A stretch of DNA of 64,000 nucleotides from Lachnospiraceae bacterium UBA1748. Lineage in GTDB: Bacteria > Bacillota > Clostridia > Lachnospirales > Lachnospiraceae. The translations under genes and the position numbers were made by a program. The DNA lies in NCBI GenBank assembly GCA_002314855.1, contig DCHQ01000039.1, positions 10,109 through 74,108 on the forward strand, read 5' to 3'. Below are positions 35,238-43,384 of this stretch, one piece after another (the first letter of the stretch is position 1; each line of letters begins with the position of its first letter). The notes beneath the pieces were generated by a model. That model did not search any database. It was given only the letters and a program-made list of their open reading frames with translations, and was not told the DNA's origin.

Positions 35238-36232
35238 TGAAAAAATATCGATTTTTATGTTTATTATTAACAGCTGTTCTAAGTCTCTTTCCATTATCAG
35301 GATGTACTCCATCAGATAGTGGAAGTGACAGGATAAGCGTTGTATGTACTATATTTCCGGAATATGACTGGGTGAGTCAAATAGTTGGAGAGAACTCCGA
35401 TTCCTTTGATATAGCGCTTCTTACGGACAACGGTACAGATATGCACAGCTATCAGGTTTCAGTATCTGATATAGCTCTTGTGTCATCCTGCGATGTATTT
35501 ATATATGTGGGCGGGGAGTCCGATGAGTGGGCATGTGACGTGATTGCTGGTGCTGTTAATAAGGACATCAAAGTCATTAATTTACTGGATGTCCTTGGCG
35601 ACGAGGTAAAGGAAGAAGAAATAGCTGAAGGTATGAAGGGCGAGAAAGAGCCAGTTTTTGGTTCTGGTGATGATGAGGAGTCAGAAGAACCTGAGTACGA
35701 TGAGCATGTATGGTTATCCATCAGAAATTCGAAGCTATTTGTTCAGGCCATTGCTGAGGTTATAGCTGAGGTTGATCCTCAGCATAGCGATTATTATATG
35801 GCTAGTGCAGAAAGCTATAATAATCAGTTAGATGCTCTTGATAGTAAGTATCAGCAGGTAGTTGATGATGCATCAGGAAAAACTCTTCTTTTTGCAGACA
35901 GGTTCCCATTTCGTTACCTGATTGATGATTATGAGTTAGACTACTATGCAGCATTTAGTGGTTGTAGTGCTGAGACTGAAGCAAGCTTTAGTACAGTAAC
36001 ATTTCTTTCTGAGAAAATGGATGAGTTAGGACTTGGTTCCATCCTTATACTAGAAGGATCATCAAGCTCTCTTGCTGAAACTGTTATTGCAAGCACTATG
36101 GATAGCCAGAATAAGAAGATTCTTACTATTGATTCGCTTCAGTCATCGACTAGAAGTGAGATAGAAGCAGGGAAGTCCTACATAGGTGTTATGGAAAGTA
36201 ACCTTGAGGTACTGAAAGCTGCGTTAGATTAG
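35237..36232 (+). CDS. ZnuA/TroA-type metal-binding lipoprotein
   Basis: The 331-residue product has a lipoprotein signal ending in LSGC (Cys23) and a cluster A-I metal-binding fold. Likely ligands are His in DMHSYQ (about residue 75) and His in DEHVWLS (about 156). An acidic insert precedes DEH, a place where zinc-type proteins carry a charged loop. It probably binds Zn(II) or Mn(II). No permease or ATPase lies nearby, so it must work with a distant transporter or act alone. Its ATG overlaps the stop of the LysRS gene by 1 base, so it is coupled to it. Confidence 0.85.
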   Translation: MKKYRFLCLLLTAVLSLFPLSGCTPSDSGSDRISVVCTIFPEYDWVSQIVGENSDSFDIALLTDNGTDMHSYQVSVSDIALVSSCDVFIYVGGESDEWACDVIAGAVNKDIKVINLLDVLGDEVKEEEIAEGMKGEKEPVFGSGDDEESEEPEYDEHVWLSIRNSKLFVQAIAEVIAEVDPQHSDYYMASAESYNNQLDALDSKYQQVVDDASGKTLLFADRFPFRYLIDDYELDYYAAFSGCSAETEASFSTVTFLSEKMDELGLGSILILEGSSSSLAETVIASTMDSQNKKILTIDSLQSSTRSEIEAGKSYIGVMESNLEVLKAALD

Positions 36233-36239
36233 TAATTTT

Positions 36240-36268
36240 CCCCAGTAGTTTATTCTGCTGGGGTTTCT
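36240..36268 (+). terminator. Terminator after the metal-binding lipoprotein gene
   Basis: CCCCAGTAG (36240-36248) pairs with CTGCTGGGG (36255-36263), one mismatch, followed by TTTCTT. Confidence 0.75.
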
Positions 36269-36329
36269 TATAGAAAATAGTAATTAGAAAATAGTAATTA
36301 ATTATTAGCATAAATAAGGAAAGTGAAAT

Positions 36330-37859
36330 ATGTTCAAGATTATGACCGCCGAAGAGGCAGCCACACTTATTAATGATGGTGATGTAATAGCCCTTAATTC
36401 ATTTCTCGGAATTGATAATCCAGTAGAGCTTCACGAAGCTATCTATGACCGATATAAGAAAACAGGATATCCTAAGCATCTTACTATGGTATCAAGTGCT
36501 GGTTTTGGAGCCTGGGATGAGAATAAGGCTGCAGAAGGATATATCCGAGATGGTGCTGTAGACAAGATTATATGTGGACATTTTGGTGCGATGTATAGCA
36601 CTAAGAAGCTTGTTCTCGAGGATAAGTTTGAGGCTTATAACCTTCCACTTGGTTGTATTTCACATGCGCTTCGTGCACAGGCAGGTGGTCTTCCAGGAGC
36701 ACTTTCCAAGGTTGGACTTGATATTTTCGTTGACCCAAGACTTGAGGGTCCAGGTATCAATAATATTTCTAAGGATGATTCACTTGTTAAATATGTAGAG
36801 CTTGATGGAGAGGAGTTCCTTTATTACAAGCTTCCTCGTATTAATGTGGCTATAATCAAGGGTACAGCTGCTGACAGAAAGGGTAATATTTCTTTCGAAG
36901 ATATGTATACAGCAGGTGATGCATTATCAATAGCTCAAGCAGTAAAGGCTAATGGTGGTAAGGTTATTGTTCAGGTAGACAGTCTTGTTGTAAGACCATC
37001 AAGACCTCACAGTACCATTATTCCTGGTTGTCTTGTTGATGCGATTGTTGAGATTAAGCCAGAGCCAAGACATGCTGCCTATGAATCGCTTACTGGTAGC
37101 TTTGAGATTCCTTATTCTCAGTGGCAGGACTGGGCTGAAATGCTCGAAAAACGTACTTCAACAAGAAGTATTGTTAATACAAGTGCTGAGATTATTGGTA
37201 AGAGAGCGGCTAGGGAGCTACGCGAGGATGATATCGTTAATATTGGTGTTGGTATACCAGAGACTGTATCTAAGTACGCAAGAGAGAATGGTATTCTTGA
37301 TAAGATAACTCTTACAGTAGAGGCTGGCGGTGTAGGTGGTTTCCCTGCATCAGGTAAGGTATTTGGTGCTGTTATCGGTGCTGATTCCATTTACGATATG
37401 GCTAACCAGTTTGACCTTTATAATAATGGAGGTCTTGATATATGCTTTATGGGTGGTATCGAGGTTGACCGCTTTGGTAATGTTAATGCGCATAAGGGAC
37501 CTGGTGCTTTCGCAGGAGTTGGTGGATTTGCCAATATTACTGCTAAGACTAGTACGGTTGTATTCTGTATGACATTCAATGCTAAGGGATTAAATGTTGA
37601 AGAGAAGGACGGCAAGATATCAATTATTAACGAGGGTTCCGTTTCCAAGTTTGTTTCAGATGTTAAGAGTATAAGCTTCTCAGCCAAGCGTGCAAGAGAG
37701 AATGACCAGAAGGTTTTATATGTAACAGAGAGATGTGTATTCGAACTGGCAGACAAGGGACTTAAGCTTGTTGAGGTATATCCTGGAATAGATATAGAAA
37801 GAGATGTTCTTAGTAAGATTCCATTTGATGTAGAAGTGGATGAATCACTGGAATATTAA
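36330..37859 (+). CDS. Family I CoA-transferase (acetate/propionate type, fused subunits)
   Basis: The 509-residue protein has the two-domain layout of single-chain family I CoA-transferases. The first half has NSFLGIDNPVELHEAI and a GG-rich region (ICGHFGAMYS). The second half has NIGVGIPE and EAGGVGGFPASG, with the Glu of EAGG as the likely thioester-forming catalytic residue. It moves CoA between acyl-CoA and a free carboxylic acid, but which acids is not visible. It starts the run leading to the RibU-like gene 22 bases downstream. Confidence 0.85.
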   Translation: MFKIMTAEEAATLINDGDVIALNSFLGIDNPVELHEAIYDRYKKTGYPKHLTMVSSAGFGAWDENKAAEGYIRDGAVDKIICGHFGAMYSTKKLVLEDKFEAYNLPLGCISHALRAQAGGLPGALSKVGLDIFVDPRLEGPGINNISKDDSLVKYVELDGEEFLYYKLPRINVAIIKGTAADRKGNISFEDMYTAGDALSIAQAVKANGGKVIVQVDSLVVRPSRPHSTIIPGCLVDAIVEIKPEPRHAAYESLTGSFEIPYSQWQDWAEMLEKRTSTRSIVNTSAEIIGKRAARELREDDIVNIGVGIPETVSKYARENGILDKITLTVEAGGVGGFPASGKVFGAVIGADSIYDMANQFDLYNNGGLDICFMGGIEVDRFGNVNAHKGPGAFAGVGGFANITAKTSTVVFCMTFNAKGLNVEEKDGKISIINEGSVSKFVSDVKSISFSAKRARENDQKVLYVTERCVFELADKGLKLVEVYPGIDIERDVLSKIPFDVEVDESLEY

Positions 37860-37881
37860 TATATAAAAAAGAGGTTTTATT

Positions 37882-38595
37882 ATGAGTAACTTTTTTAGTC
37901 AGCTTGCAGAGCATTCACTATTTGCCCTTGAATTTCTAGGTATTATCGTAGCTCTATTTATAGTAGCTTACGTAGTAGAAAAGATAGCTAGCAAGGAGAA
38001 AATCCTGACTACGAGAAGCGTTGCAGTTACTGGTATATTCGCAGCATTATCAACTATACTTATGCTTTTCGAATTTCCAGTATTCTTCCTTCCACCTGAT
38101 ATGTACAAGCTTGATTTTTCAGAGCTTCCAGCACTTATCGCAGGTTTTGCTTACGGCCCTGTAGTAGGAGTTATGATCGAGTTTATTAAGGTATTACTTA
38201 AGACTATGATCAAGGGTACTCATACAGCATTTGTAGGTGAGTTTGCCAACTTTGCAGTAGGCTGCAGTTTTATTCTTCCAGCAACTATTTGCTACAGACT
38301 TAAGAAGTCGAGAACAACAGCTATTATTTCCTGCGTATTAGGAACGGTTATTATCACAATCTTTGGTAGTCTTTTCAACGCAGTATATCTTATACCTGCA
38401 TTTGCAAGTATGTTTGGTATGCCAGTTGATGCAATAATCGGCGCTGGCCACGAGGTTAATAAGAATATTACTGACCTTACCAGTTTTGTATTATGGGGCG
38501 TAGCTCCACTTAACCTTATTAAGGGTTCTATTAATTCGGTTGTGACACTTCTTCTATATAAGAAACTTCGTCCTATCTTGAAGGGCACTAAATAA
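37882..38595 (+). CDS. ECF transporter S component, RibU (riboflavin) type
   Basis: The 237-residue protein has six to seven transmembrane helices and the RibU-type segment DFSELPALIAGFAYGPVVG (about residues 75-93), where the family has DFSDxPALIGxFALGP. It would bind riboflavin or a related vitamin and use a shared EcfAAT module encoded elsewhere. No FMN riboswitch is visible in the 22 bases before it, so it is read through from the CoA-transferase gene. Substrate assignment is by similarity of that segment only. Confidence 0.82.
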   Translation: MSNFFSQLAEHSLFALEFLGIIVALFIVAYVVEKIASKEKILTTRSVAVTGIFAALSTILMLFEFPVFFLPPDMYKLDFSELPALIAGFAYGPVVGVMIEFIKVLLKTMIKGTHTAFVGEFANFAVGCSFILPATICYRLKKSRTTAIISCVLGTVIITIFGSLFNAVYLIPAFASMFGMPVDAIIGAGHEVNKNITDLTSFVLWGVAPLNLIKGSINSVVTLLLYKKLRPILKGTK

Positions 38596-38603
38596 AATTG
38601 TGC

Positions 38604-38632
38604 TTGACCGCGCATAGAAAAAGTTATATAGT
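38604..38632 (+). promoter_or_regulatory. Promoter of the aldolase gene
   Basis: TTGACC (38604), 17 bases and TATAGT (38627-38632). The predicted start site is just before a tandem heptamer repeat at 38650. Confidence 0.75.
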
Positions 38633-38649
38633 AATTTCAGTGCTTTAAC

Positions 38650-38673
38650 GCGTCAAAGCGTCAACGCGTGAAA
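38650..38673 (+). repeat. Three tandem GCGTCAA-type repeats in the aldolase leader
   Basis: GCGTCAAA, GCGTCAAC and GCGTGAAA run head to tail with exact 8-base spacing (38650, 38658, 38666). Two ACGCGT palindromes arise at 38648 and 38664. The repeats lie about 10-35 bases downstream of the predicted transcription start and could be an operator or RNA-binding site. Confidence 0.75.
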
Positions 38674-38699
38674 ATAAATAAAAAAGAGGTATTAAGAAA

Positions 38700-39668
38700 A
38701 TGAAAGAGATTCAGCATTTAATGAGCTACAGAGAAAGTATTAAGGTTGTAGATGCCACACTTCGTGATGGTGGTCTTTGCAACGACTTTTATTTTACAGA
38801 CGAGTTCGTTAAAAATCTTTATAAGACTAATATAGAATCAGGTGTTGATTATATGGAGCTTGGTTACCGTGCATCTAAGAAGGTGTTCGATGAGTCTAAG
38901 TTCGGTAAGTGGAAGTTCTGTAGCGATGATCATATCCGTGAGGTTATTGGTGATAACAGCGGAACTGATCTTAAGCTTGCTATCATGGCTGATATTGGTA
39001 GACATGATAAGAATGATTTCGATCAGAAGGCTAACAGCCCTGTAGATCTTATCCGTGTTGCAGCTTATGTTCATCAGATGCCTGAAGCAATCGACATGAT
39101 TGAAGATGCTGCTAAGAAGGGATATGAGACAACATGTAATATCATGGCTATCTCTAATGCTCAGGAGAATGATCTTAAGGCAGCAGTAGAGATGGTATGT
39201 CAGACACCAGTAGATGTTATCTATATCGTAGACAGCTTCGGTTCTATTTATCCAGAAGAGATGGCTAGAGTCGTTCATATGTACAAGGAAATCGCTGATA
39301 AGTATGGCAAGAAGCTTGGTATCCATGCTCACAACAATCAGCAGCTTGCATTTGCTAATACAATTGAAGCTTGTGGTGATGGTGTTGACTGGCTTGATGG
39401 TACATACATGGGTATGGGTAGAGGAGCAGGTAACTGTTCAATGGAACTTCTCCTTGGTTTCCTTAAGAATCCTAAGTACAATGTATATCCTGCATTCAAG
39501 TTCCTTGAGACAGATATGGTTAAGCTTAAGGAGTCAGGTGTTGTTTGGGGATATGACATTCAGTATTTAATTACAGGTCTTCTTAATCAGCATCCAAGAA
39601 CAGCTATTCAGTTCACAAAGGATAAGAGAACTGACTATGCTGAGTACTACAAGGATATGTTGTTCTAG
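38700..39668 (+). CDS. DRE-TIM metallolyase / 4-hydroxy-2-oxovalerate aldolase-like protein
   Basis: The 322-residue TIM-barrel protein begins with VDATLRDGGLCND (the DxTxRDGG metal and active-site motif of HMGL/MhpE-like aldolases). It carries the HAHNNQQLAFAN metal-binding His pair (about residues 209-220). Related enzymes cleave or form C-C bonds with pyruvate or acetyl-CoA, and the true substrate is unknown. The ribosome site is AAGAGG. It has its own promoter and terminator, so it is monocistronic. Confidence 0.87.
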   Translation: MKEIQHLMSYRESIKVVDATLRDGGLCNDFYFTDEFVKNLYKTNIESGVDYMELGYRASKKVFDESKFGKWKFCSDDHIREVIGDNSGTDLKLAIMADIGRHDKNDFDQKANSPVDLIRVAAYVHQMPEAIDMIEDAAKKGYETTCNIMAISNAQENDLKAAVEMVCQTPVDVIYIVDSFGSIYPEEMARVVHMYKEIADKYGKKLGIHAHNNQQLAFANTIEACGDGVDWLDGTYMGMGRGAGNCSMELLLGFLKNPKYNVYPAFKFLETDMVKLKESGVVWGYDIQYLITGLLNQHPRTAIQFTKDKRTDYAEYYKDMLF

Positions 39669-39690
39669 GATAGTTATTAGTGTATATTTA

Positions 39691-39728
39691 AACCTGGGTA
39701 GAGCATAAGCTTTACCCAGGTTTCTTTA
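39691..39728 (+). terminator. Terminator after the aldolase gene
   Basis: AAACCTGGGTA (39691-39701) pairs with TACCCAGGTTT (39714-39724), with an inner AGC/GCT pairing, then TTTCTTT. Confidence 0.88.
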
Positions 39729-39734
39729 TGTATA

Positions 39735-39868
39735 GCGAGGAAGAAAAACAAGCGGCTGCGAAGCAGACATTTGTTTTTAACCGAGCGTATACGAAATAGA
39801 TTCAGAAGCCTCGAAGAGGCGAGATTGCGAAGCAATCAGAATCTATGAGTTTAGGAGGAAAAATGATG
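39735..39868 (+). repeat. GAA-hairpin leader repeat, copy 1 (before the alpha-galactosidase gene)
   Basis: Two blocks are shared with copy 2: 39735-39772 (38 bases, one mismatch) and 39810-39868 (59 bases, identical, including the ribosome site and ATGATG). It holds three short hairpins with GAA loops: CTGC-GAA-GCAG, GCCTC-GAA-GAGGC (39808-39820) and GATTGC-GAA-GCAATC (39823-39837). An outer stem ATAGATTC (39796) with GAATCTAT (39839) encloses the last two, forming a three-way-junction shape just upstream of AGGAGG (39853). Confidence 0.88.
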
Positions 39869-41122
39869 GTTGCAAAGAATCCACCAATGGGATGGAATAG
39901 CTGGGATTGTTATGGCGCGGCTGTTACTGAAGAGCAGGTAAGAGCCAATGCTGAATATATGGCCAAATATCTTAAGGATTATGGCTGGGAATATGTAGTT
40001 GTAGATATACAGTGGTATCAGCCTACAGCAGGTTCCCACGAGTATGAACCATTTTCCGATTTATGTATGGATAAGTATGGAAGACTACTTCCTGCAGTTA
40101 ACAGATTTCCTTCAAGTAAGGGTGGTAAGGGCTTTGCTCCGCTTGCTAGGTATATTCATAGTCTTGGACTTAAATTTGGTATTCATATAATGCGTGGTAT
40201 GCCAAGAATGGCAGCTCATAAGAATGTGCTGATTAAGGATTCTAAGTATACAGCAAGACAGGTGGCAGAGAGCAATTCAATTTGTATGTGGAATCCAGAT
40301 ATGTATGGCTTACGATGCGAAGAATGTGAGGAAGGTGCAAGAGCATATTATAAGAGTATATTCGAGTTGTATGCATCATGGGGCGTAGACTTTATTAAGG
40401 TTGATGATATTGCCAGAGAATATCCTAAGGCGAAGCGAGAGATAGAGATTATCAGCGAAGAACTTCGTAACTGTGGAAGGGACATGGTATTATCTCTTTC
40501 ACCAGGACCAGCGCCACTAGACAGGGCTGAGCATTTAAAGAATTATGCAAATATGTGGCGTATTACCGATGATTTCTGGGATGACTGGAGTCTTCTTCTT
40601 GCCATGTTCGAGAGAGCAGAGAAGTGGTGCACGCATTCTGGACCAGGACACTGGCCAGATGCTGATATGCTTCCGGTAGGAGCTCTTAGACAGTGTACCG
40701 AGAAAGATGGATGGACCAGATTTACAAGGGATGAAGAAAAGACAATGATGAGTCTTTGGTGCATTATGAGGTCGCCGCTTATGGTAGGTGCTGAGCTTAA
40801 TAAGAATGATGCATCAACATTAGAATTGCTTACTAAAAAAGAGATTATAGATATTACGAAAACTACTCACTGCGCTCATCAGTTATATAGAACAGACGAT
40901 GATATTGCATGGATAGCACTGGCTAAGGATGGTAAGAGTGTTTATGTCGCTCTTTTTAATATTTCAGATAAAAAGAGAACTATTTCATTTGTACCAGAAG
41001 ATTATGATATCAGTGCTACTAAAGCAGTAGAACTTTGGACAGGAAAGAAGATTGCTGATACCGCAAGTATTAAGCAAAGCATAGCAAAGCATGGTGCAGC
41101 GGTTATTCGATTCGAGTTGTAG
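39866..41122 (+). CDS. GH27 family alpha-galactosidase
   Basis: The 418-residue glycosidase has NPPMGWNSWDCYG near the start, as in GH27 and melibiase-type alpha-galactosidases. VDFIKVDDI carries the nucleophile Asp and RITDDFWDDW probably the acid/base Asp. A C-terminal beta domain follows. There is no signal peptide, so it acts on imported raffinose-family sugars or melibiose in the cytoplasm. Among several ATGs, 39866 lies 7 bases after AGGAGG. An upstream frame from 39845 would add only MSLGGKM encoded by the repeat. No sugar transporter is adjacent. Confidence 0.9.
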   Translation: MVAKNPPMGWNSWDCYGAAVTEEQVRANAEYMAKYLKDYGWEYVVVDIQWYQPTAGSHEYEPFSDLCMDKYGRLLPAVNRFPSSKGGKGFAPLARYIHSLGLKFGIHIMRGMPRMAAHKNVLIKDSKYTARQVAESNSICMWNPDMYGLRCEECEEGARAYYKSIFELYASWGVDFIKVDDIAREYPKAKREIEIISEELRNCGRDMVLSLSPGPAPLDRAEHLKNYANMWRITDDFWDDWSLLLAMFERAEKWCTHSGPGHWPDADMLPVGALRQCTEKDGWTRFTRDEEKTMMSLWCIMRSPLMVGAELNKNDASTLELLTKKEIIDITKTTHCAHQLYRTDDDIAWIALAKDGKSVYVALFNISDKKRTISFVPEDYDISATKAVELWTGKKIADTASIKQSIAKHGAAVIRFEL

Positions 41123-41129
41123 AATATAA

Positions 41130-41233
41130 AGCGAGGAAGAAAAACAAGCGTCTGCGAAGCAGACATTGACGAAGCTCGAAGAGGCGAGATTGCGAAGCAA
41201 TCAGAATCTATGAGTTTAGGAGGAAAAATGATG
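41130..41233 (+). repeat. GAA-hairpin leader repeat, copy 2 (before the inositol monophosphatase gene)
   Basis: It starts 8 bases after the alpha-galactosidase stop. 41130-41167 and 41175-41233 match copy 1. The roughly 37 bases between the two blocks in copy 1 are reduced to 7 here, so the left arm of the outer stem (ATAGATTC) is lost. Hairpins GTCTGC-GAA-GCAGAC (41150-41164) and GATTGC-GAA-GCAATC (41188-41202) remain. Confidence 0.88.
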
Positions 41234-42001
41234 AAAGATATTCATATTGTTCTAAATGAAATTATAACAGCAGCCAAGGAATGTGGTCAGGTTATGCTTA
41301 GTGCTGACAGAAATGATATAGGCATTAAGGATAAGGCTGGCAAGGCCAACTTTGTTACTGCTTATGACTGCAAGATTCAGGAGCTTATTCAGGGAAAGCT
41401 TAAGGTTATACTTCCTGAGGCTGAGTTTTTTGGAGAAGAAGAGGACTGCCAGATAGATAAGAATGCGGAGTATATCTTTGTAGTTGATCCTATTGATGGA
41501 ACTACTAACTTCATCAAGGATTATCATATGAGCTGTATATCTATTGGTCTTATACGTAATGGCAAGAGATATCTTGGCGTTGTATATAATCCATATCTTG
41601 ATGAGACATTTTCAGCAATTAAGGGTGAGGGCGCATTTCTTAATGGAAAGCCTATCCATGTATCAACTGAGGATATGGACAATTCTATTCTTCTATTTGG
41701 ATCATCTCCTTATAATACAGAGCTTGCCAAGGCTTCTTTTGATTTGGCTTATAGGTATTTTGAACAGTGCCTTGATATAAGAAGAAGTGGTTCAGCAGCC
41801 ATTGATTTATGTTCTGTGGCAGCAGGCCGAGCAGAGATATATTTTGAACTTATATTATCGCCTTGGGATTTTGCTGCAGGAGCTCTTATTGTAGAAGAAG
41901 CAGGCGGCGTAGTAACCAATATGGATGATGGTGAGGTACCATGTCTCGAGAAGAGCCCAGTGCTTGCCAGAAACAAAAAGGATAACAGAATTTATGGATA
42001 A
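41231..42001 (+). CDS. Inositol monophosphatase family phosphatase
   Basis: The 256-residue enzyme has GEEED (first metal Glu), DPIDGTTNF (motif A, about residues 84-92) and WDFAAGALIVEEAGG (motif B). It removes phosphate from inositol monophosphate, a sugar phosphate, or 3'-phosphoadenosine nucleotides; these cannot be told apart by eye. The ATG at 41231 lies 7 bases after AGGAGG, supplied by the repeated leader. Its 3' end overlaps the next gene by 8 bases. Confidence 0.9.
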   Translation: MKDIHIVLNEIITAAKECGQVMLSADRNDIGIKDKAGKANFVTAYDCKIQELIQGKLKVILPEAEFFGEEEDCQIDKNAEYIFVVDPIDGTTNFIKDYHMSCISIGLIRNGKRYLGVVYNPYLDETFSAIKGEGAFLNGKPIHVSTEDMDNSILLFGSSPYNTELAKASFDLAYRYFEQCLDIRRSGSAAIDLCSVAAGRAEIYFELILSPWDFAAGALIVEEAGGVVTNMDDGEVPCLEKSPVLARNKKDNRIYG

Positions 42002-43250
42002 GATGGTGCCATTTGATATGGCCAGAAAGCCTAGTAAGCAGTATCCGTTTTTGATGCCTCTTGTATGGGGAGGTTCATGGGCGCTTACACGTCAGTTTGG
42101 GCTTAGGATTCGAAAAGTTAATATGGAAGGCATAAAGCCTCCTTTTCTGGTTATAGGAACTCATCAGGGGCCAGTAGATTATTATGTTGGACCACTAGCT
42201 ATGTTTCCTCATAGAGCCATGTATGTATCTGATATGGAAGGCTTTGCGGCTTTCGGAAAGTGGCTCTACAGGGGACTTGGATGTATAGGAAAACGCCGAT
42301 ATGTTTCTGATATATCAGTGGTTCGTAATATGAAATACGCCATAAGTATTGGTCAGTCAGTTGTGGTATATCCAGAATCAAGACATTCTAATGTAGGTAC
42401 TACTGCTTATATTCCAAAGAATATGGGTAAGTTAGCCAAGGTAATGGGCGTTCCAGTTGTGATTCTTGCAGCTAAGGGCAACTATCTAGCCAATCCTTTC
42501 TGGGATGAGGAGCACACAAGGAAGGTACCGGTAGAGGTCACTATGACCTGCATATGTGATAAGGATAAGCTCGCTGATATTAATGAATCAGAACTTCAGA
42601 GTATGATAGAGGAAGGACTCGCATATGATGAATACAGATATCAGCAGGAGAATCATATATTAATTAAGAATCCGAAGAGAGCGGAAGGCTTACACAAGGC
42701 ATTATATCAGTGCCGAAGCTGTGAGGCTAAATATAAAATGAAGACTAGCGGAGATATTCTTTCGTGCGAGAAGTGCGGAGCTTCCTTCGAACTAACCGAG
42801 GATGGATGGTTATCGAGAGAAGGCGAGAAGATTCATATTCCCGACTGGTATGAATGGCAGCGAAGTAATATTATTAGTGAACTTAAGTGTACTAAGGAGC
42901 CTGAGCAGGATAACCCTATTCGGGAATACAAAGTCAGCATAAAAGCACTGGCTAATGAAAAAGGCTTTGTAGAGATGGGTACTGGAAAGCTTGTTCTTAA
43001 TAGAAAAGAGTTTATTCTTAAGTTTGATGATGAGAAGGCTTATAAATCCATTAAAGATAAGCAGCGTGATGATATGTCTATTCATTTCCCGCATATAAAC
43101 AGGGAGTCGGTTCAGACAGAGTACAACTACAAAGGCACTGGTATGTGCATTGTATTATCTACGACAAAATGCTGTTATTACATATATTCTGACGCTACGG
43201 ATTTTAATCCAACAGAGCTGCAGTTTATAGGTGAAGAGCTGTATAAATAA
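41994..43250 (+). CDS. PlsC-like acyltransferase with zinc-ribbon domain
   Basis: The 418-residue product carries a lysophospholipid acyltransferase core (about residues 30-215): HQGPVD is the HxxxxD catalytic motif, followed by a YPESRHS motif in place of the usual PEG. A Cys4 zinc ribbon follows (CRSC...CEKC, about 242-267), then a C-terminal domain of about 140 residues without known motifs. The C-terminal parts are uncommon in PlsC proteins. It could acylate lysophosphatidate or another lipid. The ATG at 41994 overlaps the phosphatase end; longer upstream starts lie inside that gene. Confidence 0.8.
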   Translation: MDKMVPFDMARKPSKQYPFLMPLVWGGSWALTRQFGLRIRKVNMEGIKPPFLVIGTHQGPVDYYVGPLAMFPHRAMYVSDMEGFAAFGKWLYRGLGCIGKRRYVSDISVVRNMKYAISIGQSVVVYPESRHSNVGTTAYIPKNMGKLAKVMGVPVVILAAKGNYLANPFWDEEHTRKVPVEVTMTCICDKDKLADINESELQSMIEEGLAYDEYRYQQENHILIKNPKRAEGLHKALYQCRSCEAKYKMKTSGDILSCEKCGASFELTEDGWLSREGEKIHIPDWYEWQRSNIISELKCTKEPEQDNPIREYKVSIKALANEKGFVEMGTGKLVLNRKEFILKFDDEKAYKSIKDKQRDDMSIHFPHINRESVQTEYNYKGTGMCIVLSTTKCCYYIYSDATDFNPTELQFIGEELYK

Positions 43251-43302
43251 AATTGCTGAGTGGTTTAAATTGTATAATTAAAACAATGGTGATTTGTGAC
43301 AA

Positions 43303-43332
43303 TTGATGAACTGGCAGTAATTATGGTATCAT
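43303..43332 (+). promoter_or_regulatory. Possible promoter of the TIR-SPFH operon
   Basis: TTGATG (43303), 18 bases and an extended TGG-TATCAT (43327-43332), about 50 bases before the TIR gene. It is weaker than other promoters in the window. Confidence 0.4.
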
Positions 43333-43384
43333 TGATATTATTTGGTTTTATGAAAGTAACATTACTTTCGAGGAGGAGAATTAG

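Noticed and set aside
37860..37881. FMN riboswitch ahead of the RibU-like gene
   Set aside because: The gap is only 22 bases and contains just a ribosome site.
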